Assembly (NCBI GenBank): GCA_002335945.1 | Contig: DDDD01000100.1 | Span: 1 to 6,731, forward strand | Length of the DNA stretch: 6,731 nt | Origin: Porticoccaceae bacterium UBA1989 | GTDB lineage: Bacteria > Pseudomonadota > Gammaproteobacteria > Pseudomonadales > Porticoccaceae | Direction of reading: 5' to 3' | In this document: positions 1 through 5,002 of the stretch, piece after piece | Layout: the number at the start of each line of letters is the position of its first letter | Numbering within the stretch: the first letter of the stretch is position 1 | Notes under the pieces: model-generated | Told to the model about the DNA's origin: nothing | Seen by the model: the letters and a program-made list of their open reading frames with translations, nothing else | Database searches by the model: none | Made by a program: the position numbers and the translations under genes

Positions 1-1
1 C

Positions 2-229
2 AAACTGACCATGCTCACTAGCTTTATATTAGCAGGGCTGTTTTATGCCTCTAATGTCATAGGTTTCGCCTTAACGACACTGGTAGTTATTACATTGCTT
101 ACTATGTCGTATTCCATCAGATACTGGCGGGAAGGTATTGGAGTGTTTAAAATTTACACCTGTAACATTAGAGCATTACACGCAGGGTTAAAACTTGTCG
201 CAGTCTGCTGTTATAGCGGTATCCACTGA
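2..229 (+). CDS. Possible C-terminal end of an unrecognised membrane protein (partial at left edge)
   Basis: This frame is open from the left edge to a TGA at 227-229. The other two forward frames close within the first 20 bases. It may be the tail of a longer gene, or a 72-residue ORF starting at the ATG at 11. The first 35 or so residues after that Met are strongly hydrophobic and could form one or two membrane segments, followed by a basic, aromatic stretch (RYWREG). The last 25 residues contain several Cys and look less like a conserved domain. I see no Shine-Dalgarno sequence in the few bases before the ATG, and I do not recognise the protein. It converges on the lipoprotein gene with only 11 bp between the stops and no obvious terminator between them. 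It could equally be chance, since 228 open bases is weak support. Confidence 0.3.
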   Translation, partial: KLTMLTSFILAGLFYASNVIGFALTTLVVITLLTMSYSIRYWREGIGVFKIYTCNIRALHAGLKLVAVCCYSGIH

Positions 230-240
230 CTTGAAAAGTT

Positions 241-543
241 CTAGCGGCATTTGTAGGCGTTTGCTTTGACCACACCACCCGTAAACAGGATATGGTCAGT
301 ATCGAGAATCTCAATAGAGTCTGCGCCCAACTCAGCAGCCTTATGCGTGGTAGCTAATATCGCATTATTGATATCATCAGATCTGCTTCGTCCGCCATTA
401 CTGTACTCGTCCAAACCTGAAACAAACTCACAATCTTGGGCCATGCTGGCGTTTATGACCTGCACCTCCTGACTGCCGCTCGTTAGGTTAGTTGTGCACC
501 CAGCGACCAAAAACGTGACCAATATAATTTGTATAATCCTCAT
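241..543 (-). CDS. Small outer-membrane-type lipoprotein, DUF4156-like
   Basis: The predicted protein has 100 residues. It begins MRIIQ, followed by a hydrophobic segment and a lipobox ending V-A-G-C, so Cys16 should be the lipidated residue after signal peptidase II cleavage. The residue at +2 is Thr, not Asp, which by the Lol sorting rule predicts transport to the outer membrane. The mature part (about 84 residues) has Cys38 in the motif QDCEFV and Cys99 in AYKCR at the extreme C-terminus, a spacing suited to one disulfide. In between lies an Asn/Ala-rich helical stretch ending KAAELGADSIEI. This layout (Cys-x-Phe near the start, 'KAAELGA', terminal 'AYxC') matches my memory of DUF4156-type lipoproteins. 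Their function is not known to me. A longer frame starts at a TTG at 561, but the ATG at 543 gives a normal signal peptide and has GAAGGG 11-16 bases upstream. The gene appears monocistronic. Confidence 0.8.
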   Translation of the reverse strand: MRIIQIILVTFLVAGCTTNLTSGSQEVQVINASMAQDCEFVSGLDEYSNGGRSRSDDINNAILATTHKAAELGADSIEILDTDHILFTGGVVKANAYKCR

Positions 544-637
544 GCTTTCTTGACCCTTCAAGTTAGTTGCCGATTAGTACTATGCACTATCGCATAGCAA
601 CTGCCTAATGAGCAACTTTTTTGAAATCAGCCTATTT

Positions 638-655
638 TGTATCTGGGCAGATACA
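638..655. repeat. Perfect 8-bp inverted repeat, 2-nt centre
   Basis: TGTATCTG and CAGATACA are exact reverse complements separated by GG. The site lies between the start of the lipoprotein gene and the tRNA-Leu terminator, about 95 bp upstream of the lipoprotein ATG. It could be a regulator-binding dyad or a tight hairpin. It is not followed by a T-run on either strand, so a terminator role is unlikely. It also does not fit the LexA CTGT-N8-ACAG pattern. Confidence 0.5.
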
Positions 656-712
656 GTAACTATAAAGGGATGTTCAGCAGCCCCCCCCGTGGGGTATAAA
701 GAAGCCCCCAGC

Positions 713-736
713 GTGACAGGAAATGTGACAGGAAAT
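713..736. repeat. Two tandem copies of a 12-bp unit
   Basis: GTGACAGGAAAT occurs twice back to back without mismatch, and the first two bases of a third copy (GA) follow. It lies 62 bp beyond the 3' end of tRNA-Leu. Because the unit is a multiple of three, it would encode a repeated Val-Thr-Gly-Asn in the forward open frame that crosses here. Confidence 0.8.
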
Positions 737-752
737 GACCAGATAAGAACTA

Positions 753-794
753 AAAAGCCCCTGCAGTCTATTGACTACGGGAGCTTCAGGGCAT
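753..794 (-). terminator. Probable intrinsic terminator of tRNA-Leu
   Basis: Read on the minus strand just after the tRNA CCA end, CCCTG pairs with CAGGG and an inner TAGTC pairs with GACTG around the loop AATA. An unpaired stretch (AAGCTCCCG) interrupts the left arm. The hairpin is followed by GGCTTTTTAG, a U-run typical of rho-independent termination. The asymmetric internal loop makes it imperfect, but its position directly behind a tRNA gene supports the call. Confidence 0.6.
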
Positions 795-797
795 GCT

Positions 798-884
798 TGG
801 TACCAGTGGCCGGACTCGAACCGGCACGCTTTTAAGGGCGGGGGATTTTGAATCCCCTATGTCTACCAATTCCATCACACTGGC
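798..884 (-). tRNA. tRNA-Leu, anticodon CAA
   Basis: The minus strand folds as a complete class II tRNA of 87 nt including an encoded CCA. The acceptor arm GCCAGTG pairs with CACTGGT (first pair G-U), followed by discriminator A and CCA. The D-arm region contains TGGTAGAC. The anticodon stem GGGGA/TCCCC holds the loop TTCAAAA, so the anticodon is CAA (window 848-850), reading UUG codons. A long variable arm with CGC/GCG pairing is present, as expected for leucine tRNA. The T-arm is GCCGG-TTCGAGT-CCGGC. It is a single gene, transcribed leftward from the promoter at 987-1014 and ended by the hairpin at 753-794. Its 3' half is a common integration target for mobile elements. Confidence 0.97.
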
Positions 885-986
885 ATTTTAATCTGTATTT
901 CAATCACGCCGTTCTTCACGACTCTTTGTTAGTCGACACCGGTTACCTATGTCACTTTTTGCCACTACAGTCCCGGAGCGCGGAGG

Positions 987-1014
987 ATTATAGCAGTGAC
1001 TCCCTGCTGGTCAA
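987..1014 (-). promoter_or_regulatory. Strong sigma70 promoter for tRNA-Leu
   Basis: On the minus strand, TTGACC (1009-1014) is followed after 16 bp by TATAAT (987-992). The bases TGC just before it make an extended -10. The -10 is a perfect consensus match and the -35 matches 5 of 6. The next bases, CCTCCGCGC, form a GC-rich discriminator of the type seen at stringently controlled stable-RNA promoters. Initiation would fall near 980, leaving a leader of about 95 nt before the mature tRNA 5' end. The leader shows no second tRNA. Confidence 0.75.
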
Positions 1015-1030
1015 CTGATTTACAGTAATC

Positions 1031-1165
1031 TCAGGGCTTATGGGGCTCTAGGTCCATACTAATAGCCTCTGACGTACCCTTTTGCACGAAATAAAGCCTA
1101 TGTTGCCCATACATGAGTCCCATCTGACTAGGATGGATCAAAGTCTTCGCTGAGTGTGTTTGCAT
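1031..1165 (-). CDS. Possible small protein, 44 codons, unrecognised
   Basis: A short minus-strand frame runs from ATG to TGA and ends 17 bp before the -35 box of the tRNA-Leu promoter. The peptide starts MQTHSAKTLIHPSQMG and ends SMDLEPHKP. It has no membrane segment, a mixed composition and an aromatic patch (HRLYFVQK) that looks protein-like. Against it, there is no convincing Shine-Dalgarno sequence before the ATG, an in-frame TAA lies two codons upstream, no clear promoter is visible, and a frame this long can occur by chance. I know of no family it belongs to. It could also be a fragment of a decayed gene. Confidence 0.25.
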   Translation of the reverse strand: MQTHSAKTLIHPSQMGLMYGQHRLYFVQKGTSEAISMDLEPHKP

Positions 1166-1616
1166 AGGTTATGGCGATATTTGAGAGCTATGGGTGATAG
1201 TTAGTCAAAGCGTATAAAGTCCTACGGTGCGTTAAAACGTTACGAAACTACGTCGAGGCTGGCTTGGATAGGTTCCTGCTATTCCCCTCCTAAGTCATTA
1301 CGTTTTAGGATAATCAGTTAGCGTCTTCTCCGTCCTTGAGGGAAATAGCTAGTGCAGTTTTTTGCTCATGTGCTAGTGCTATCTGACATTATTGAATTGA
1401 ATCGTAAAACTGAACTATTTTTTGCAGGGTAGAATTAAATCCATAGTTATGAAAATGAAAATTCCTGTTAATGGAGTATTAGAGTGGATTTTATTTTTGA
1501 TGTGTATATTTTGAAATACTTTGCTAAATCACAAATTCTATTTGATTGTTCTTTGATGTCATGAGTTGCTCTGATGTTAGAACTAATTGGTTTTTCTCTG
1601 TGTTATGGGGATTGAT

Positions 1617-1640
1617 TTAACACAATTGGTACTGTGTTAA
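1617..1640. promoter_or_regulatory. Perfect 8-bp dyad with 8-nt spacer, candidate operator
   Basis: TTAACACA and TGTGTTAA are exact reverse complements separated by ATTGGTAC. The 16-bp centre-to-centre spacing puts the half-sites roughly one and a half helical turns apart, a spacing compatible with a dimeric regulator. It stands 207 bp upstream of the GntR-type gene in otherwise unstructured AT-rich DNA and lacks a following T-run. The binding protein is unknown. Confidence 0.45.
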
Positions 1641-1815
1641 TGCCGTTAGGGACTGGCAAGAAAATGGTATATTTAACATATATACTAATCTGTCGGTATT
1701 GGAATCAAGTAGACTTCTTGATGCACTAAAATCGCTACATGATTGCATGATAAATAGCCCTACAATTAATTCATTAATTTGCTCGTAGTTTGCTCTGTGC
1801 AAGTGTCAGATCATA

Positions 1816-1847
1816 GATATCATCGATATCCAAGGAGGGACGACGAT
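1816..1847 (+). promoter_or_regulatory. GATATC dyad next to the regulator's Shine-Dalgarno
   Basis: GATATC-ATC-GATATC (1816-1830) abuts AAGGAGG (1832-1838), a near-perfect ribosome binding site that ends 9 nt before the ATG at 1848. The ribosome binding site fixes the start of the regulator gene. The dyad could be an autoregulatory operator, because GntR-family proteins often bind short palindromes near their own gene; that role is inferred. Confidence 0.45.
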
Positions 1848-2534
1848 ATGGTATTAAAGTCAGCAAACGGAAAAAGTATTCAACAGATTTATGGTCGGGT
1901 AAAGGATGATATAGTCAATAGAGCATTTTATCCGGGTGAGCGAATCAATATCGAAAAATGTGCTGAAAAATTCCGTGTGAGTACCACCCCTGTAAGAGAA
2001 GTTCTTAATCGTATGGTTGCCGAGAATTTAGTCGATCTTGTTCCTCAGATGGGGTTCTTTATGAAAAGACTCTCCGAAGCTGATATGCGAGATCTACTTG
2101 AATTTAATGCTCTTTTAGTAAGTTGGAGTTTGGCCGACTTTCAGCGGCAGTATCCTGATTGCTCATTGTCGCTGGTGCCACCGCTACCCAGTGAATTAAA
2201 GAATATTGTAAAGCGTGAGCCTGTTACTGCGATTCAGCTCGCAGGTTTGACTGGAATGTTCTTCCTGCATATCGCCAAATTATCGGGTAACCAAGAAATT
2301 ATATGTCGAGTTGCTAGTTGTAATGATCGACTGCAGCCGGCACGGGTCTGCGAATTTACGGAGAATGAAAAATCTACGGAGCAACTCGTCAAGCTTTGTG
2401 GTCTTTTTGTTACCGGCGATTTTGAAAAACTAAAGCAATCTTTGGCTTACTACTTTGAGGTTCGTCAGAACCAGGTGAGAAAACTAGTACGGCTGCTAGA
2501 GTCTCCAAATATATTAGACATCGAACTTTCTTAG
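1848..2534 (+). CDS. GntR-family transcriptional regulator with FCD-like effector domain
   Basis: The protein has 228 residues. Residues about 10-75 form a GntR winged helix-turn-helix: an N-terminal helix (IYGRVKDDIVNRAFYPGERI), then INIEKCAEKF, the recognition region VSTTPVREVLNRM and the wing LVPQMGFFM. The rest has the length and layout of an all-helical FadR C-terminal (FCD) ligand domain, with the recognisable segment HIAKLSGNQEI near residues 141-151 and a last helix near 193-217. The histidines that normally bind metal in this subfamily are not at their places: Phe stands where the first would align, Gln179 follows Glu where EH is usual, and Tyr/Phe replace the last. The domain may therefore bind its ligand without metal, or be degenerate. 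An in-frame ATG at 1779 exists, but the start at 1848 has AAGGAGG. No enzyme or transporter gene lies alongside, so its target is unknown. Transcription probably ends at 2678-2700. Confidence 0.88.
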   Translation: MVLKSANGKSIQQIYGRVKDDIVNRAFYPGERINIEKCAEKFRVSTTPVREVLNRMVAENLVDLVPQMGFFMKRLSEADMRDLLEFNALLVSWSLADFQRQYPDCSLSLVPPLPSELKNIVKREPVTAIQLAGLTGMFFLHIAKLSGNQEIICRVASCNDRLQPARVCEFTENEKSTEQLVKLCGLFVTGDFEKLKQSLAYYFEVRQNQVRKLVRLLESPNILDIELS

Positions 2535-2677
2535 ATTCTGCCTGATAGATTTTTCTACCCATGAAAACACACCCTTAAAACCGTCGACTTTATCTCGATA
2601 TTTAAGTGAATTCAGGTTATTTAGAGTGCGTAAGCCTTAGGTTCACCTCCTAATGAGCCGATAATGGCAGGTTATTG

Positions 2678-2700
2678 GCGCCAAATTATTTGGCGCTTTT
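2678..2700 (+). terminator. Strong intrinsic terminator
   Basis: GCGCCAAA (2678-2685) and TTTGGCGC (2689-2696) form a perfect 8-bp stem around a TTA loop, followed by TTTT. It sits 143 bp after the regulator stop and 66 bp before queA, so it insulates the two units. Confidence 0.8.
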
Positions 2701-2729
2701 GGCGTATTTTCTATACCCTTGCGGCCTAC

Positions 2730-2735
2730 TAATAT
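2730..2735 (+). promoter_or_regulatory. Tentative -10 box for queA
   Basis: TAATAT lies 31 bp before the queA ATG and just after the terminator hairpin. The hexamer 17 bp upstream, TTTTCT, is a poor -35. A promoter must exist between the terminator and queA, but this assignment is weak. Confidence 0.3.
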
Positions 2736-2766
2736 GCAGGCGCAAAAGTCGCCTTAAACCAAGTCT

Positions 2767-3813
2767 ATGCGCCGCGACCTATTCCAGTTTGATCTACCCG
2801 ACGATTTGATTGCCCGACAGCCTGCCCAGCAGCGGCAGGGCAGTCGTTTGCTGTTTCTGAATTCGGCCACAAATGAGCTCAAGCACCAACAGTTTCCAGA
2901 TCTTATTGAACATATTCAACCCGGCGATCTTATGGTGTTCAACAATACCAAGGTGATTCCGGCCAGACTGTTTGGCGAGAAAGAAACTGGCGGAAAAATC
3001 GAAGTGTTGGTGGAGCGGATACTAGACTCGCACAGAGTTCAGGCCCATATCCGTGCCAGCAAATCGCCTAAGGCCAGCAATCAACTCAGGTTTGATGAGG
3101 GATACAGTGCGGAGATGCAGGAGCGTGCAGGGGACCTATTTGTGCTGAAGTTTAGCCAACCTGTGCTGACTGTGCTGGATAACATTGGCCATATGCCACT
3201 GCCTCCCTATATAGACCGGACAGATACCGAGGAAGATAAATCCCGCTATCAAACGGTGTATGCCGAGGAATTAGGGGCAGTAGCGGCTCCTACCGCCGGC
3301 TTACATTTTGATCAGCAGCTACTTGAAAGTATTCAGAGCAAAGGCGCTCAGATTGCCTTTGTAACCCTCCATGTGGGAGCTGGTACCTTTCAGCCGGTCC
3401 GTGCTGACAATATTCTTGATCATGAGATGCACAGCGAATGGCTTCAGGTGAGTGAACACGTCTGTCAGCAGGTTATAGAAACCAAGGCTGCAGGGGGTCG
3501 TGTGATTGCCGTGGGGACCACCAGTGTTCGATGTTTAGAAACCGCCGCCAGGTCCGGAAAAATAGCGCCCTTTGAGGGTGACACTGATATCTTTATCTAC
3601 CCAGGTTATGACTTTAAGGTGGTGGATGGACTGCTAACCAATTTTCACCTGTCCGAGTCCACCTTGCTGATGTTGGTGAGCGCATTTTCAGGTTATCAAC
3701 CTATAATGCAGGCTTACCGAGAAGCCGTAGCCGAACGCTACCGCTTTTTTAGCTATGGCGACGCCATGTTTTTGCTCCACAATCCCGATGCTGCTCAGGA
3801 AATACCCAAATGA
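2767..3813 (+). CDS. queA: S-adenosylmethionine:tRNA ribosyltransferase-isomerase QueA
   Basis: QueA transfers and isomerises the ribosyl part of S-adenosylmethionine onto preQ1 at position 34 of tRNAs for Asp, Asn, His and Tyr, giving epoxyqueuosine. It acts in the cytoplasm after Tgt. The 348-residue product matches E. coli QueA (356 aa) from start to end. Conserved blocks are DLMVFNNTKVIPARLFG (54-70), GGKIEVLVER (75-84), HMPLPPYIDR (142-151), GAVAAPTAGLHF (170-181), TLHVGAGTFQPVR (200-212), AVGTTSVR (248-255), TNFHLSEST (291-299) and YRFFSYGDAM (325-334). The start aligns with the family start (MRRDLFQFDLP beside MRVTDFSFELP), although no good Shine-Dalgarno precedes it. It is the first gene of the unit and overlaps tgt by ATGA, which implies translational coupling. 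Confidence 0.97.
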   Translation: MRRDLFQFDLPDDLIARQPAQQRQGSRLLFLNSATNELKHQQFPDLIEHIQPGDLMVFNNTKVIPARLFGEKETGGKIEVLVERILDSHRVQAHIRASKSPKASNQLRFDEGYSAEMQERAGDLFVLKFSQPVLTVLDNIGHMPLPPYIDRTDTEEDKSRYQTVYAEELGAVAAPTAGLHFDQQLLESIQSKGAQIAFVTLHVGAGTFQPVRADNILDHEMHSEWLQVSEHVCQQVIETKAAGGRVIAVGTTSVRCLETAARSGKIAPFEGDTDIFIYPGYDFKVVDGLLTNFHLSESTLLMLVSAFSGYQPIMQAYREAVAERYRFFSYGDAMFLLHNPDAAQEIPK

Positions 3814-4934
3814 CCCGTGAATGTTTTATGCAATTTGAAGTGTCTGCAACTGATGGCAAAGCCCGTCGCGGTGAAATGACCTTTCCTCGGGGAAAAGTGC
3901 AGACACCAGCATTTATGCCGGTGGGTACCTATGGAACCGTCAAAGGTATGTTGCCCCGGGATATCGTGGAAATTGGCGCTGAGATGATTCTGGGTAATAC
4001 CTTTCATCTAATGCTGCGTCCCGGCACTGAAGTCATTAAGGCCCACGGCGATCTGCATGATTTTACCCAGTGGCAGGGACCCATTCTCACTGACTCAGGT
4101 GGCTTTCAGGTGTTTAGTTTGGGCGATATGCGCAAAATTACAGAAGAGGGCGTTAAGTTCCAATCACCGATTGATGGTAGCCCAGTATTTATAGACCCTG
4201 AAAAGTCGATTGAGGTACAGCGGGACCTAGGTAGTGACGTGGTAATGATCTTCGATGAGTGCACGCCCTATCCAGCCACCGAAAAAGAAGCTCAGGTCTC
4301 CATGGAGCTTTCTATGCGTTGGGCTGCCCGCAGCAAAGCAGCCCATGGCGATAGCCCTTCGGCGTTGTTTGGTATTGTTCAGGGCGGTATGTACGAGTCC
4401 CTGAGAGATGAGTCTTTAAAGGGGCTGGTTGATATAGGTTTTGATGGCTATGCCATCGGGGGTCTATCCGTCGGTGAGCCTAAAGAAGATATGATCCGTG
4501 TGCTCGATCATCTGGCGGATACCATGCCGGCAGATCGGCCCCGTTATTTGATGGGTGTTGGCAAACCAGCCGATCTAGTTGAAGGCGTACGTCGCGGTAT
4601 TGATATGTTCGACTGTGTTATGCCCACCAGAAATGCCCGCAATGGCCATCTGTTTACCAGCGCTGGGGTGATTAAAATTCGTAATGCTCGCCATCGCCAC
4701 GACACTGGTACATTGGATGCAGAGTGCGACTGCTATACCTGCACCAACTTTAGTCGCGGCTATTTACACCATTTGGAGAAGTGCGGTGAAATGCTCAGTT
4801 CTCAGCTAAATACCATTCATAATCTGCGTTATTACCAGACCTTGATGGCCGGTTTACGGGAGGCAATTGCCGAGGGACGACTGGATGCATTTGTCGAAGA
4901 ATTCTATGTAAAACAGGCACAGCCTTTAAATTAG
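3810..4934 (+). CDS. tgt: tRNA-guanine transglycosylase Tgt
   Basis: Tgt exchanges guanine at wobble position 34 of GUN-anticodon tRNAs for the queuosine precursor preQ1, the step before QueA. The 374-residue product is nearly collinear with E. coli Tgt (375 aa). Visible active-site features are the acid/base Asp95 in TDSGGFQVFSLGD, the substrate region VMIFDECTPYP (145-155), GIVQGG (188-193), GGLSVGEP (217-224), and the nucleophile Asp268 in GIDMFDCVMPTRNARNG. Structural zinc ligands are Cys306, Cys308 and Cys311 (CDCYTC) with His337 (NTIHNLRYY). The start at 3810 overlaps the queA stop and has AGGA 9 bp upstream. An internal ATG at 3828 (MQFEVSATDG) aligns exactly with the E. coli start and would give 368 residues. 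No terminator follows before secD. Confidence 0.97.
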   Translation: MTRECFMQFEVSATDGKARRGEMTFPRGKVQTPAFMPVGTYGTVKGMLPRDIVEIGAEMILGNTFHLMLRPGTEVIKAHGDLHDFTQWQGPILTDSGGFQVFSLGDMRKITEEGVKFQSPIDGSPVFIDPEKSIEVQRDLGSDVVMIFDECTPYPATEKEAQVSMELSMRWAARSKAAHGDSPSALFGIVQGGMYESLRDESLKGLVDIGFDGYAIGGLSVGEPKEDMIRVLDHLADTMPADRPRYLMGVGKPADLVEGVRRGIDMFDCVMPTRNARNGHLFTSAGVIKIRNARHRHDTGTLDAECDCYTCTNFSRGYLHHLEKCGEMLSSQLNTIHNLRYYQTLMAGLREAIAEGRLDAFVEEFYVKQAQPLN

Positions 4935-4966
4935 TAATTCCGCCCCTATTAATAGATGAATGTCGT

Positions 4967-4972
4967 TATAAT
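4967..4972 (+). promoter_or_regulatory. Likely -10 box of a promoter for secD
   Basis: A perfect TATAAT is followed by GCGGCGC, a GC-rich discriminator, and lies 30 bp before the secD ATG. No clear -35 is found 16-18 bp upstream, where the sequence is around CCCCTAT. It probably lets secD be expressed apart from queA-tgt, or adds to read-through from them. Confidence 0.5.
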
Positions 4973-5002
4973 GCGGCGCTTGAAACAAAGGACCCCAGAG
5001 TC

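Larger units (their letters stand above)
1166..1847. other. Long gene-free stretch, AT-rich in its right half
   Basis: No frame here looks like a gene on either strand. From about 1380 to 1800 the sequence is clearly richer in A and T than the flanking genes. Visible structures are the dyad at 1617-1640, a weaker inverted repeat TCCTAA-N11-TTAGGA at 1288-1310, two direct copies of GCTAGTGC 24 bp apart (1348-1355, 1372-1379), and the site at 1816-1830. A 21-codon ORF begins at the ATG at 1449 (MKMKIP...) with a hydrophobic end, but it lacks a ribosome binding site. TACAAT at 1761-1766 could be the -10 of the regulator gene, but no matching -35 is evident. Confidence 0.6.

Noticed and set aside
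266..472. Forward 68-codon frame
   Set aside because: It is antisense to the lipoprotein gene, which has a lipobox and family-like motifs; this frame has none.
681..694. C8 tract followed by GTGGGG, possible hairpin or phase-variation tract
   Set aside because: The CCCC/GGGG hairpin would have only a two-base loop, and the tract lies in no supported gene, so there is no sign of a switch.
1348..1379. GCTAGTGC direct repeat considered as a CRISPR-like or iteron repeat
   Set aside because: Only two 8-bp copies with no further units; chance is a sufficient explanation.
1449..1514. 21-codon ORF considered as a leader peptide
   Set aside because: No ribosome binding site, no run of regulatory codons and no attenuator hairpin behind it; it lies far from the next gene.
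1617..1802. Minus-strand 61-codon frame
   Set aside because: No recognisable domain or ribosome binding site; it lies in the AT-rich intergenic block and runs through the dyad.
2634..2657. Inverted repeat CCTTAGG-N7-CCTAATG
   Set aside because: One mismatch in a 7-bp arm and no T-run; the clear terminator is the next hairpin at 2678-2700.
3795..4007. Minus-strand frame across the queA-tgt junction
   Set aside because: Antisense shadow of tgt.
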